From contig JAJZXW010000021.1 in NCBI GenBank assembly GCA_021806225.1, forward strand, positions 62,001 through 126,000: a stretch of 64,000 nucleotides of DNA, read 5' to 3'. A model generated the notes under the pieces. That model ran no database searches. It worked only from the letters and a program-made list of their open reading frames with translations, and was not told the DNA's origin. The translations under genes and the position numbers were made by a program. The stretch is from Nitrospirota bacterium (GTDB lineage: Bacteria > Nitrospirota > Leptospirillia > Leptospirillales > Leptospirillaceae). Shown piece by piece: positions 8,115 through 17,417 of the stretch. Position 1 is the first letter of the stretch, and each line of letters opens with the position of its first letter.

Positions 8115-11100
8115 TCAGGACGTTCCCGGCGGAGACTGTGTCGCCGCGACAGTCGGAGTCCCTTCGACGAGTTCGAGGCGATTGTCCATGATGCCGACCT
8201 TGAGGACGCTTCCGGAGGTCGGAGAGTGAGTCTGCCCTTCGAGATCCTTCAGGACGGGCAGAAGCATGGACTGAATCTTCCTTGTCAGTTCGGACGCGGT
8301 GATTGTGGATGGATCGACCTGATAGGTGATGAAGGCGGGAATTTCCGGATCGACCTCGATCGTTCCCCTGAAGGGATGTTTCTCGAGAAAGCGGGACAGG
8401 GTCTCGTAAAGCGTCCGGCGGGACATATCGGTGATGTCCAAATCGGTGTAGGCGGGAAACGGAACGATCAGGTCGAGCGCTCCAAGGGTCTCCCTGCTGA
8501 AGACCGGCAGAAAAGCCAGCCGTCGATTTTTTTTGGAAAGTGTGTCAAGGATCAGGTCCGCACGATTTCCGCGGCGAGCGATCTCCATGTCGTCGCCGGA
8601 AAACAGTGACGTGGCGAGAATGAGGGTGCTTCTGGGAACGGATAGAGACTTTCCTCCCGAGGTGATGACCCCCGAGCTCAGGTAGTCAGGGAGAAAATCC
8701 CAGGCCGACGGATGGGCCTGTTCGATGTTGTCGAGATAAAGGACGGCGTCCGGCCTCTCCTCAAGAATCGTGCGGAGCCCTTCGGGAACCGGGCTGGATT
8801 TTGTCGATCCAAGGGGGCGCTGGAGAATCATGCTGGCAAATAGGCGATCCGCATAAAGCCCCATGTCCCGGACCACAAGTCGTCCTTTGCCGGGATCAAG
8901 GTGATGCGCGATGGCCTGCGCCGCCTCCCTTTTTCCGGTTCCCCTCGGTCCGGCAAAGAGGAATGCGCCCATCACGGCCGCTCCTCCCTTTTTGATATCG
9001 TAGCCTGCGGCATCAAGAATGGATCGGATCTCGTCCTGGAACTCGGGACGACCCGGAAATCCCGGAAGGGATGCAGGTTCGGGCGGAGCCATCAGAATGG
9101 CACCATGTTCCTGATGTTCTTCTTCGGCCTCTCCCGTCTCCTGCGGAATTTGCGTGGGTTCGTCGAATTCGGAAAAATCGATCTTTTCTGCCGGAACTCC
9201 TTCGAGAATCCGGCTGAGGGCAAATTCTTCGAGCTCCGAGAAGAGGGATCGACCAAGTTCCGCTAGGTCCAGAAGGGAGGAAAAGCGACGTGCGATAAAG
9301 GGGTCGATTTTGTTGATGTCTTCGGCCCCGCCGATGAGCCAGACACCTTTGTCCTCATTGGCCTGGGCGAGCTCCATCACCTTCTGGTTGTAGATTTCTC
9401 CATGGTACCCGTAGTTGGAGAGCTGAACCTTGGGAAACAATTCTTCGAGAGGGTCCACGAAAATCATTGAGGGACGATTTTTTCGACTTTTCAGAAGCAG
9501 ATTCCGGAATTCCGTTCCGTCAAGCTTTTTGTCATCCGGAGTCATTAGAAATGACACTCCGGCCTGTTGTGCCAGCTTTTCGGCGATCATGCGGCGGATC
9601 GGTCGATTTCTTCCGATAATCAGAATCGATTCGTGGGATTTCTTTTGCCGATTTGAAAAGAGTTCGTTGGCCCGGTTGACGAGAATCGGACCCATCGTCT
9701 GGTCTGTCAGTCTCGATCGGATCACCTCCATAGGGCCGGCCGTCGGATCTTTCCAGTTCTGGGCCTTGCGCCGGATGGACACATCGACGTCAAGCTGCCG
9801 AAGCGAGCGACGCAGCTTCCGCGCATAATCGCTGCTGTGGAGAACGACATCCCGGATGTCTTCCGGCGCAAATCCCTCCATGATTGCGGCCAGCTTACCC
9901 AGGTCGAACCCTTCGATCATGTCGGGGGTCAGGAGAGGAACGTTTCCGGGCAGAATCTCGTTTTTTCTTGATTCCTCAAGAAGAAGGCGGGCCAGGAGGG
10001 ATCTTCTTGTCTCCACATCCGGCAAGGGGACGGAGAGGATCCAGTGGATGATGGGGGGAGAGGTGAACTGTTTCGGAATCTCCTCTACATTTTCGGCCGA
10101 GGCGATGAGGAGATGAGTCCGGTTGCGAGCGAGCCGTCCCAGGAAAATCTGGATATTGTGAAGTCCCTGCGGATTGGTCTGGGCGGCCGCCGAGATGGTT
10201 TTCCCATAGTTTTCGAGGTAGATGACAAGGGGATTGAAGGGCTTGATCTTGAACAGAAAGCCCTTCCAGTAGTTGTCCAGAGCGGATCCGTCGATCGAAA
10301 GAAGGGGTTCGAGGGAGAAATTGTAAAAAGGACGCTTATATTCTCCGGCAAGAGCCCGGGCGAAGATGGTGCGCCCGAGCTGGGAAGGACCGGTCAAAAG
10401 GATTCCGTTGGGAACAGCTCCGACCGTTTTCTGGGCGGATGCGACCTGATAGAAAATTTGCGACAGCTCGCCCTTGATCCCCGGATTTCCTGCGATCTGC
10501 TTGAAGTCCTCTCCCGGCACCAGAAGCCTTGTTTTTGAAACGGCGTTCGCTTCGTCTTCAAGCCCCATGCGAAAGAGCGCGACCAGGGAGAGGATCATGG
10601 CGCCCAAAAGCCACCCGGCGCCGGTTCCCATGCTGATCATCGATCCGATGGTCGCCGAAGACCTCAGTACGGCACCTGAGATCAGGAAAAATCCCCCGTA
10701 AACGATCGAGGAACTCCAGAAATAGATGGCCTTGGGCGCCATCCGGACCGGGTTCGGCTTGAAGACGATATCCCCATCGGAATTTTCAGAGTGGACCTGG
10801 GATGGAATCAGGAGAAAGCAGAGGGCGGAGAGAAGGGTCACCCCTCCGAGAATCCAGAGCGTCAGCGCCAGCGTCGGGACAGAGGTTCGGAAAAAGAGTC
10901 CGGATCCGATCGTTACCAGGGCGACGAAGCTCCATGTACCCACAAAGGGAAGGGAAGGGGGGGGAATTCCCCTGGGGCCCCGCTTCTTTTTCCCGGCTTG
11001 ATAGGGACGACCGAGATTTTTTCCGATCCCGGCCAGAACCGCCGCGTGCATGAGAAGAAAAAGAAGGATGACAAGGGTGGACATCAGGGGAAACTGGTCA

Positions 11101-11186
11101 TTGATGGGGTCTATCTCCCGGCGAAAGAAGAGCGAGGCCGAAACCCAGATGAGCCCGACAAGCATGAGGATGATCGGCTGCAGCAT
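8115..11186 (-). CDS. Membrane-anchored protein with three AAA+ modules, two with degenerate P-loops
   Basis: A protein of 1023 residues. About six membrane segments occupy residues 1-206, followed by three successive ATPase-like modules. Module 1 (about 225-470) has GPSQLGRT at 266-273, with arginine replacing the Walker A lysine, and VIYLEN at 321-326. Module 2 (about 490-665) has GRNRPIRR at 525-532, no GK at all, and MIFVDP at 574-579. Module 3 (about 710-985) has a canonical GPRGTGKR at 746-753 and a ClpB-like Walker B VLYLDN at 815-820. This suggests one active and two structural or regulatory modules facing the cytoplasm. The ATG overlaps the uvrC stop (TGATG), with GGGGAG about 9 bases before it, so translation is coupled. 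The open frame continues upstream inside uvrC, but that part is not used. I do not know a characterised homologue. Confidence 0.88.
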   Translation of the reverse strand: MLQPIILMLVGLIWVSASLFFRREIDPINDQFPLMSTLVILLFLLMHAAVLAGIGKNLGRPYQAGKKKRGPRGIPPPSLPFVGTWSFVALVTIGSGLFFRTSVPTLALTLWILGGVTLLSALCFLLIPSQVHSENSDGDIVFKPNPVRMAPKAIYFWSSSIVYGGFFLISGAVLRSSATIGSMISMGTGAGWLLGAMILSLVALFRMGLEDEANAVSKTRLLVPGEDFKQIAGNPGIKGELSQIFYQVASAQKTVGAVPNGILLTGPSQLGRTIFARALAGEYKRPFYNFSLEPLLSIDGSALDNYWKGFLFKIKPFNPLVIYLENYGKTISAAAQTNPQGLHNIQIFLGRLARNRTHLLIASAENVEEIPKQFTSPPIIHWILSVPLPDVETRRSLLARLLLEESRKNEILPGNVPLLTPDMIEGFDLGKLAAIMEGFAPEDIRDVVLHSSDYARKLRRSLRQLDVDVSIRRKAQNWKDPTAGPMEVIRSRLTDQTMGPILVNRANELFSNRQKKSHESILIIGRNRPIRRMIAEKLAQQAGVSFLMTPDDKKLDGTEFRNLLLKSRKNRPSMIFVDPLEELFPKVQLSNYGYHGEIYNQKVMELAQANEDKGVWLIGGAEDINKIDPFIARRFSSLLDLAELGRSLFSELEEFALSRILEGVPAEKIDFSEFDEPTQIPQETGEAEEEHQEHGAILMAPPEPASLPGFPGRPEFQDEIRSILDAAGYDIKKGGAAVMGAFLFAGPRGTGKREAAQAIAHHLDPGKGRLVVRDMGLYADRLFASMILQRPLGSTKSSPVPEGLRTILEERPDAVLYLDNIEQAHPSAWDFLPDYLSSGVITSGGKSLSVPRSTLILATSLFSGDDMEIARRGNRADLILDTLSKKNRRLAFLPVFSRETLGALDLIVPFPAYTDLDITDMSRRTLYETLSRFLEKHPFRGTIEVDPEIPAFITYQVDPSTITASELTRKIQSMLLPVLKDLEGQTHSPTSGSVLKVGIMDNRLELVEGTPTVAATQSPPGTS

Positions 11187-13045
11187 CAAGAGGTCTCCCC
11201 GCCATCTGTCATGTCCCCGTTCAGGGCCGCCAGGATCTTTCCGGCAAGCGTCGCCGGTATCGAGCATTTTTGCGCGATTTCTTCCGGATCGGCGGCCTTG
11301 AGCGATGCGATCGAGCCGAAAGTCTGGATCAGCTGTCGCTCCCTGGAGGGTCCGATGCCGGGGATCTCGAGGAGCCGCGACTGGGTCAGTGCCTCCTCCC
11401 GCACCTTCCTGTGGTAGGTGATCGCGAAGCGGTGGGCTTCGTCGCGGATACGAAGGAGAAGGTGGGTGGCCGCCCTGTGGGGTGGAAGCAGGAGGGGTTC
11501 GGGTAGCTCCTCGGCCACGATTCTCTCCAGATGCCCTGTTCTGGTCCTTTCCTTTGCGAGACCCATGACCTGAAAGGGAGACGGCTTTTTCCCCATATTT
11601 TTCAAAGCTTCGAGCGAGGCTTTGAGCTGGGGGCGCCCTCCGTCGATCAGCAGGAGATCGGGGAGGGGGTGATCGTCGAACTGCCGCTCCAGCACCTCGG
11701 CCAGCATCCTGAAGTCGTCCTGGCCCTTCCCGTACCGGATTCCGAATCGCCGGTAAAGGGATTTTTCGGGGAGTCCCTCGACGAAGACGACGAGAGATGC
11801 AACAGGATAGGCATCTCCCGTATTCGAGATGTCGACGCATCCGATGGAGCGGGGCGTGGCGGGGAGAGAGAGCAACTCCCGGACCTCGTCAAGGGTCCTT
11901 TGCCGGTCCTCCTGGCTTTTGACCCGTTCACGAAGCGCCTCCCGCGCATTGTCGATGGCAAGCTCCAGCACGATTTTCCTTTCTCCCCGCTTTGGATGGA
12001 GCAGCGATACGCGTTCTCCTCTCTTTTCGGTCATCCATTCGAGGGACATGAGGGCCGAAGGAGGCAGGGCATGGGAGAGAAGGATTTCCTGGGGGAGAAC
12101 CACGGTCTCTGGGGAGTAATGCTGCTCGAGAAAAAGCAGGAGCAAATCTTCCGGTGCCTCTCCGTCGGGATTCCGGAGATGGGCTTCCCTCCTTCCCGAA
12201 ATCCTTCCGTTTCTGATCGAAAGGAGCTGGATCTGGACCCAGGGCCCGTCACAGACCAGAGCGACCGCATCGACAGGGTGGCGGACTGAAAATTCCACCG
12301 TTTGCCTCTCGAGAACCGTGTGGACGCTTTCGATCTGTCGACGGACCTGTGCGGCCTTTTCGAATTCTAGGCCTCGGGCGAAACGGGCCATTTCCGCATA
12401 AAGATGATTTTCCAGGTCCCGATTTTTGCCTTCGAGGAAGAGACGGACCCCCTCTGCCATTTTCCGGTAGTCGCCAGGGGAGACCAGACCGGCGCAGGGG
12501 CCAAGGCAGCGCTGGATCTGGTATTCGATGCAGGGTCTTTCGATCGTTTTTCCAAGATCGAGAGTGCAGGTCGCCAGTGGAAAGAGCTTTGCGATCGACC
12601 GGAGGGTTTCCCTGAGGGCTCCGGGATTGGCATAGGGGCCGAAATAGAGATCGTTTCCTGGTCGGACGCGACGGGTCACGGTAAGCCTGGGATAGGTTTC
12701 TGACCAGGAAAAGCGGAGATAGGGATAAGTCTTGTCGTCCCGGAAAAGAACATTGAACCGGGGACGGTATTTCTTGATCAGGGTGTTCTCGAGGATCAGG
12801 GCGTCGAGTTCGCTTCGGGTGACGAGCGTTTCGATGTTCATGACGCGCTCGGTCATTTTTCGGATGCGGGGGGAGGATGGACGGGTTTTCTGGAAGTAAG
12901 ATCGGACCCGGTCCTTCAGGCACTTCGATTTTCCGACATAAAGGACCTCGTCTTCCGCTCCTTTCATCAGATAGACGCCGGGTGAGTCGGGGAGCAGCCG
13001 AAGTTTTTCCTCAAGGTTCTGCGGAAAGCTTTGTGCAATGTCCAA
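11186..13045 (-). CDS. uvrC: Excinuclease ABC subunit C
   Basis: UvrC makes the dual incision in nucleotide excision repair after damage recognition by UvrA and UvrB. The 619-residue length is normal. Order: GIY-YIG nuclease (about 16-94, GVYLMK...VLYVGKSKCLKDRVRSYF), a cysteine-containing region, a UVR motif that binds UvrB (about 205-240), an RNase H-like nuclease domain containing IGCVDISNTGD, and tandem helix-hairpin-helix motifs at the C-terminus (IPGIGPSRERQLIQTFGS). The start is a TTG with GGGAG 8-9 bases upstream. The stop codon overlaps the ATG of the triple-AAA+ gene, making a two-gene unit. uvrA and uvrB are not in the window. Confidence 0.96.
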   Translation of the reverse strand: MDIAQSFPQNLEEKLRLLPDSPGVYLMKGAEDEVLYVGKSKCLKDRVRSYFQKTRPSSPRIRKMTERVMNIETLVTRSELDALILENTLIKKYRPRFNVLFRDDKTYPYLRFSWSETYPRLTVTRRVRPGNDLYFGPYANPGALRETLRSIAKLFPLATCTLDLGKTIERPCIEYQIQRCLGPCAGLVSPGDYRKMAEGVRLFLEGKNRDLENHLYAEMARFARGLEFEKAAQVRRQIESVHTVLERQTVEFSVRHPVDAVALVCDGPWVQIQLLSIRNGRISGRREAHLRNPDGEAPEDLLLLFLEQHYSPETVVLPQEILLSHALPPSALMSLEWMTEKRGERVSLLHPKRGERKIVLELAIDNAREALRERVKSQEDRQRTLDEVRELLSLPATPRSIGCVDISNTGDAYPVASLVVFVEGLPEKSLYRRFGIRYGKGQDDFRMLAEVLERQFDDHPLPDLLLIDGGRPQLKASLEALKNMGKKPSPFQVMGLAKERTRTGHLERIVAEELPEPLLLPPHRAATHLLLRIRDEAHRFAITYHRKVREEALTQSRLLEIPGIGPSRERQLIQTFGSIASLKAADPEEIAQKCSIPATLAGKILAALNGDMTDGGETS

Positions 13046-13077
13046 AGAGGCGACTCCCGGGATGAAAGATCCCGATA

Positions 13078-13106
13078 TTGTTGTGGGCTTGCGTGTCTCC
13101 TATAAT
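13078..13106 (+). promoter_or_regulatory. Sigma-70 type promoter for the 83-residue membrane protein
   Basis: TTGTTG at 13078-13083 and a perfect TATAAT at 13101-13106 are separated by 17 bases. The predicted start near 13113 gives a leader of about 120 bases before the ATG at 13233. The -10 box with its following GG (TATAATGG) recurs upstream of recG and near 45200. Confidence 0.75.
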
Positions 13107-13232
13107 GGAAGGACGGGTCCATGCTTCTGGCTCATTCAGGACCTTCCGACCTTTTTTACCAGTGTAGCATGGAGAGGGACGGACGGACCGGATCGTTTCT
13201 GGTCAGTTTGTCTGCTCCCAAAGGAGTTTCTG

Positions 13233-13484
13233 ATGGAAGATAATCATGGAATGGATCATTCTCCTTTCCCTGATCCGGATGATCGTCCGGGTGAGAATGT
13301 CCCGATGAAGAAAGAGGAATGGTTCGGCCTTTTGCGGTACTTTCTCGGGGGGCTGTTCGTTGCAGTCTTCTTCTTTTTCATGATGTCCACCGGACCAAAA
13401 GGGGTTCTGGCGGGAGGGGTTTCTCTTCTGATCGGACTATTGGTCTGGGTGGTTTACCGCTTTGTCTTCCGGGAGGTTGATTAG
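13233..13484 (+). CDS. Small two-segment membrane protein, unknown function
   Basis: An 83-residue protein. An acidic, proline-rich N-terminal 25 residues is followed by two hydrophobic segments at about 35-52 (with a run of phenylalanines) and 56-76. The ATG is chosen because AAGGAG lies 7 bases upstream; the frame is open further 5' but has no better start. It has its own promoter and lies alone between the divergent uvrC and the convergent ftsY. I do not recognise the family. The arrangement resembles small subunits or assembly factors of membrane complexes, but no motif supports a specific role. Confidence 0.72.
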   Translation: MEDNHGMDHSPFPDPDDRPGENVPMKKEEWFGLLRYFLGGLFVAVFFFFMMSTGPKGVLAGGVSLLIGLLVWVVYRFVFREVD

Positions 13485-13491
13485 AAGCGGC

Positions 13492-14403
13492 TCACCCTCG
13501 TCTCAGGATGGACCGGACAAACATGAGCGGGTCAAATGGGAGGAGGTCCGAGGCCTTTTCCCCGATCCCGATGAACCGGACGGGAAGATGATGTTTCTGG
13601 GCCAGGGCGACGACGACGCCTCCCTTTGACGTTCCGTCGAGCTTTGTGAGGATCAGGCCGCTCAGTGGGGCGATCTTCCTGAACTCCTCGAGCTGGGAGA
13701 GGGCATTCTGTCCGATGGTCGCATCCAGGACCAGAAGGATTTCCACCGGAGTCTCCGGATCGTCCTTCCGGATGACGGATCCTATTTTCTGGAGTTCGGC
13801 CATCAGGTTGTGCTTGTTCTGGAGCCTCCCCGCCGTATCGATGATCGCCACATCCAGCTTCCTCGCGCGTGCCGCCTTGACCGTATCGAAGGCCACCGAT
13901 GCGGGATCGGCCCCCGGTTTCTGGTAGACGACGGGGATGTCGAGCTGGTCCCCCCACTTTCTGAGCTGTTCAATGGCGGCGGCGCGGAAGGTATCGGCTG
14001 CCCCAAGGATGACCGTGCGGCCCTGCTCCAGAAAGTGGGATGCCAGCTTGCCGGTTGTCGTTGTCTTCCCGACCCCGTTCACACCAACCATGAGAATGAC
14101 GAGAGGCCCGGTTTTCGGAGGGGCCTCCCAAAGGGGAGGGGTTCGAGCGAATTCTTCGGCCATTTTTTGTTCAAGGTGGGAGAGGCTTTCCTCGGGAGTT
14201 CCCCTGGGATGCTGTTTCTCCCAGTCTTCCAGATCGGAGACCAGGGCCCGGGCAACGACAGGCCCTACGTCGGATGTGATCAGGAGCTCCTCAAGATCCC
14301 GGTAGAACGCGGGATCCTTCCGGTTGAAAAGGACCTCGACCGCCGAGGCGATGCGCGTGCGCGTCTTTGACAGGCCTTCCCTGATCTTCTCAAACAAACC
14401 CAT
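13492..14403 (-). CDS. ftsY: Signal recognition particle receptor FtsY
   Basis: GTPase that docks the SRP-ribosome complex at the membrane. It has 303 residues: an amphipathic membrane-binding start (MGLFEKIREGLSKTR), the N four-helix domain, then the G domain. The G domain shows GVNGVGKTTTTGKLA (G1), DTAGRLQNK (G3) and TKLDGTSKGG (G4 and closing loop). The long acidic A domain of E. coli FtsY is absent, as in many bacteria. It is the last gene of the usp-phoH-ybeY-ftsY unit, and its ATG overlaps the ybeY stop (TGATG). Its partner ffh begins at the other end of this window. Confidence 0.97.
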   Translation of the reverse strand: MGLFEKIREGLSKTRTRIASAVEVLFNRKDPAFYRDLEELLITSDVGPVVARALVSDLEDWEKQHPRGTPEESLSHLEQKMAEEFARTPPLWEAPPKTGPLVILMVGVNGVGKTTTTGKLASHFLEQGRTVILGAADTFRAAAIEQLRKWGDQLDIPVVYQKPGADPASVAFDTVKAARARKLDVAIIDTAGRLQNKHNLMAELQKIGSVIRKDDPETPVEILLVLDATIGQNALSQLEEFRKIAPLSGLILTKLDGTSKGGVVVALAQKHHLPVRFIGIGEKASDLLPFDPLMFVRSILRRG

Positions 14404-14921
14404 CAGTCTTGATCCCCTCCCTTCAGAAACGTGTCCGGAATCTTTCCGGAAATGGAAGTCGAAGTCCCACCCCCGGGCTCATTCTTTCGGATGGCCCTGG
14501 CCATCTTTTCTTCGGCCTTCTTCATCTCCAGAGCCTCTCGGTCGCCTTTCTCGTGGTCATATCCGAGAAGGTGGCAAAGTCCATGGATCAGAAGGTTCGA
14601 GACCTCGTCGTCGAAGGTGATTCCCAGCCTCTTTGCCTGATCGAGGGCCCGAGGAAGGGCGATGACGATCTCTCCCAGGAATCTGGATCGGGGCCCGGTG
14701 CCAGGGATGGCGGGGCCCGCTTCGAATGAGAGAACGTCCGTCGTCCGGTTCTTGCTTCTGTATGTGGCGTTGAGGGCCCGCATCCTTCGGTCGTTGACGA
14801 GGACGATCGTCAGATTAGCCGAAGATTTCCGGGCTGACCGGAGACCCCGGAGAGCGTGGCGCTCGAGCCGGTCCCGGTCAATGGTCAGCTTTCTTTGAAG
14901 ATCAAGAAGGACAACGGCCAT
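14403..14921 (-). CDS. ybeY: Endoribonuclease YbeY
   Basis: Zinc-dependent endoribonuclease of 172 residues involved in 16S rRNA 3'-end maturation and 70S quality control. The family signature H-x3-H-x5-H is visible as HGLCHLLGYDH. Upstream is the typical NATYRSKNRTTDVLSFE region, which carries the conserved arginine. The gene follows phoH by 8 bases and is coupled to ftsY by a TGATG overlap. The phoH-ybeY pairing is a very common bacterial arrangement. Confidence 0.96.
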   Translation of the reverse strand: MAVVLLDLQRKLTIDRDRLERHALRGLRSARKSSANLTIVLVNDRRMRALNATYRSKNRTTDVLSFEAGPAIPGTGPRSRFLGEIVIALPRALDQAKRLGITFDDEVSNLLIHGLCHLLGYDHEKGDREALEMKKAEEKMARAIRKNEPGGGTSTSISGKIPDTFLKGGDQD

Positions 14922-14929
14922 GAATCGTC

Positions 14930-15961
14930 CTAGCCGCGAGAGCGCGGGCGTGTTTTAGAACGCGGTCTTTCCGTCTTGTCGGGGCCGGAAGAAGACTCCT
15001 CTTTCCGGGGGGCTTCGTAGCGTTCGTAGGCTTTGATGATCTCCTGGACCAGACGATGGCGGACCACGTCGACGTCCGAAAAAAAGGTGAACGAGATTCC
15101 TTCGATTCCCTTCAAGACTTCCTGTGCCTCGAGAAGTCCGCTGTAGCGATCCTGGGGGAGGTCGATCTGGGTCGTGTCCCCCGTGATGACCGCTTTGGAG
15201 TTGAAGCCGATCCGGGTGAGAAACATCTTCATCTGTTCGACGGTGGCGTTCTGGGCCTCGTCGAGAATGACGAAGGAGTCATTGAGCGTTCGGCCCCGCA
15301 TGAAGGCCAGGGGCGCGACCTCGATTTCGCGGCGATCCATCATCCGGTTGACCTTTTCCACGTCGATCATGTCGAAGAGGGCGTCATACAGAGGGCGGAG
15401 GTAGGGGTTGATTTTCTCCGCGATGTCCCCCGGAAGGAACCCCAGTCTCTCCCCAGCCTCGACCGCCGGACGGACCAGGATGATCCTCCGGAAGGCCCCT
15501 TTCAAGAGATGGTGGACCGCCAGTGCGACGGCAAGGTAGGTTTTGCCGGTTCCCGCCGGGCCAATCCCGAAAACGATATCCTTTTTATTCATGGCCCGGA
15601 TGTATTCGAGCTGATGGAGGGATTTGGGGAAAATGACCCTCTTCTTGCTGTTGATGGGCACATACTCGGAGAGCAGATCCTTGAGGGAGAGATGAGGCGA
15701 GCTGCGGGAGACGGAAATGGCCTGGCGGATTTCCTCCTCGCGGATCGTGTACCCTGCGGCCATGAGGGAGGTCAGGTCGTTGATGACCCGGGACCCCTGT
15801 CCGACATCCTCTTCTTCGCCTACCATCGTCAGGACAGGTCCGTTGACCGAGATTCGAAGATGAAAGGCCTCTTCGAAGAGGTGGATGTGGCGATTCATCT
15901 CACCCAGAAATCCTGCGGTGTCCAGATTCGGAGGAAGGTCGAGGTTCTGACGAATTGCCAT
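14930..15961 (-). CDS. PhoH-like ATPase
   Basis: A 343-residue P-loop ATPase of the PhoH family, thought to act in RNA metabolism alongside YbeY. An N-terminal domain of about 110 residues precedes the ATPase core. The core has Walker A GPAGTGKTYLA and Walker B SFVILDEAQN, followed by an ITGDTTQIDLP motif of helicase-like character. The C-terminal 25 residues are a basic, low-complexity tail. The ATG overlaps the stop of the upstream universal stress gene (TGATG). It differs from E. coli PhoH in lacking any PIN domain. Confidence 0.93.
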   Translation of the reverse strand: MAIRQNLDLPPNLDTAGFLGEMNRHIHLFEEAFHLRISVNGPVLTMVGEEEDVGQGSRVINDLTSLMAAGYTIREEEIRQAISVSRSSPHLSLKDLLSEYVPINSKKRVIFPKSLHQLEYIRAMNKKDIVFGIGPAGTGKTYLAVALAVHHLLKGAFRRIILVRPAVEAGERLGFLPGDIAEKINPYLRPLYDALFDMIDVEKVNRMMDRREIEVAPLAFMRGRTLNDSFVILDEAQNATVEQMKMFLTRIGFNSKAVITGDTTQIDLPQDRYSGLLEAQEVLKGIEGISFTFFSDVDVVRHRLVQEIIKAYERYEAPRKEESSSGPDKTERPRSKTRPRSRG

Positions 15962-16494
15962 CAGCCCTTCCGGATATCTTGGGTAAATGCCATCGGGAGG
16001 AGGGCGTTTTTGTCAGCCATGTGGAGCTCTGCCGATTTTTTCAGGGAGTTCTGAGCGGAGGGCTCCTTGAGAACCAGGACCGGGACGGGTGAGATATGCA
16101 TGAGGGAAGTCGAGACCGATCCGACCATGAGGCGTCCCAGAAGATTCCTGGCGTGGGAAAGAATGAGAAGGAGATCGTACCCACCCGAAACAGCCAGGGC
16201 GGAAAGAGTATGGTCCGCTCTCCCGGTATAGACGCCGGCAGAGACGACTCCCGGGGCGAGGTCGAGCGAGCGGGCAATCTGAACGAGTCGCTCCAGTGCC
16301 TCCCGGGCGACAGGCTCAAGGGAGACTCCGGGAATGGGAAAGTCTGAGGGAATTTCGTGAAAGGCCTCCAGGACAAAGGCCAGATGGAGCTCTTCAAGAT
16401 CCGTTCCGCCAATGTCCCGTATCTTGCCTATAAGCTCCGGCGAGAGGGGGGACAGATCGGATGGAAACAGTATGCGCCGAAAGGAGCAGGACAT
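15961..16494 (-). CDS. Universal stress protein (UspA) family
   Basis: A 177-residue single-domain Usp fold. It opens with the usual beta-strand RRILFPSDLS and ends its core with a conserved segment around GSVSTSLMHISPVPVLVLK. The ATP-binding glycine cluster appears as GRLMVGSVSTS, a reasonable match to G-x2-G-x9-G(S/T), so it may bind ATP. It is the first gene of the unit continuing into phoH, ybeY and ftsY and overlaps phoH by one base. A GGGAG sits about 10 bases before the ATG. The trigger and target are unknown. Confidence 0.88.
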   Translation of the reverse strand: MSCSFRRILFPSDLSPLSPELIGKIRDIGGTDLEELHLAFVLEAFHEIPSDFPIPGVSLEPVAREALERLVQIARSLDLAPGVVSAGVYTGRADHTLSALAVSGGYDLLLILSHARNLLGRLMVGSVSTSLMHISPVPVLVLKEPSAQNSLKKSAELHMADKNALLPMAFTQDIRKG

Positions 16495-16620
16495 GAATGG
16501 GCGACTCCCAGTGATCGTCGGTGGCTCCGGGAGACCCCGGAATGAAGCCGCTCCAGAATATCATATCTTGCGGCGGTTGATCCAATCACCCGCGAAGGGC
16601 AATCCCCCGATTTGGGAGAA

Positions 16621-16654
16621 GAAAAGGGCGGACAACCCGGTCAGGACTGTCCGC
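16621..16654 (-). terminator. Probable terminator of the cytochrome c gene
   Basis: A 7-bp stem (GCGGACA with TGTCCGC) around a 13-base loop lies 13 bases past the cytochrome stop codon on the minus strand and is followed by CCTTTTCTTC. The T-run is modest. Confidence 0.55.
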
Positions 16655-16666
16655 GCCGATGGAATC

Positions 16667-17257
16667 TCAATGCAGGGACAGGTCGAGCGGGGAAGAGCTT
16701 ACAGCAAGCGTTGATTCGGCCGGCGAGGAGGACGTGGCGGATTCTTCATGGATGGGCTGTTTGGCGACCCAGTCCGCCGAACCGTTCACGCAATCCATAT
16801 CTCCTCCGCAGCCGAGGCTCCGTTCGTACATAACCGCTTCCCAGGCCTGCTTGTCGGTGATCTGACCCGCGCTGACGAACCCGACCATTGCGGGCTGGAG
16901 GGGAGAGCCGTTTGTGACGACCCACACCATTTCCCCCGCTGTGCGGACCTGGTCAAACTTGTGGTTTGTGAAGTTCCGGGGAGCTGGATCCATTCCTGCT
17001 GCCCCCGGTCCGTCTCCCTTGCCTGAGGCTCCGTGGCAGGTATAACAGGTGCCTGCCCCGTTGAAAACATCCTTCCCCTTGGCGATCGTGTCGGCTGTAA
17101 CTGAAAAAGGAGGTTTCATGGCCTTGGCCGCCGCGATCTGGTCTGCGGGAACCCTGGGTTTCAGAATGTCAAGCTCTCCCGCCTGGGCCGGCAGGGAAAA
17201 CAGTGCGGCCATAGAGATTCCCAGAGTTGCCTGGATCCATCGTCCTCGTTGCATCAT
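16667..17257 (-). CDS. Periplasmic monohaem c-type cytochrome
   Basis: A 196-residue protein with a cleavable signal peptide ending at about AQA (residue 26). One haem site C71-Y-T-C74-H75 follows in a context (GAGTCYTCHGASGKGDGP) typical of class I electron-transfer cytochromes. M124 in QPAM is the likely sixth ligand. Two extra cysteines (C150, C156) could form a disulphide, and the last 30 residues are a serine-rich tail. It probably shuttles electrons in the periplasm, for example between the cytochrome bc module and an oxidase; that partnership is an inference because no oxidase gene is adjacent. Two ATGs (17257, 17254) follow AGGAG. A promoter is proposed at 17418-17445. Confidence 0.9.
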   Translation of the reverse strand: MMQRGRWIQATLGISMAALFSLPAQAGELDILKPRVPADQIAAAKAMKPPFSVTADTIAKGKDVFNGAGTCYTCHGASGKGDGPGAAGMDPAPRNFTNHKFDQVRTAGEMVWVVTNGSPLQPAMVGFVSAGQITDKQAWEAVMYERSLGCGGDMDCVNGSADWVAKQPIHEESATSSSPAESTLAVSSSPLDLSLH

Positions 17258-17417
17258 GTTGCTCCTTTCTTGATGGGCCGGTTCGGTTGATTCGGCCGGC
17301 TATCTGAAGTTGTATGGGATGACCTCGCTTTTTCAAAAACAAACAAGAAAGTGTCAAAAACACGCACAATTTCCAAATCTTCAAGAAATAAAAAAGAATT
17401 GTCGCGAGGTTCTTATA

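Noticed and set aside
11187-11840. Upstream extension of the triple-AAA+ frame into uvrC
   Set aside because: It lies entirely in uvrC in another phase; the TGATG overlap at 11186 with GGGGAG gives a natural start and first membrane helix.
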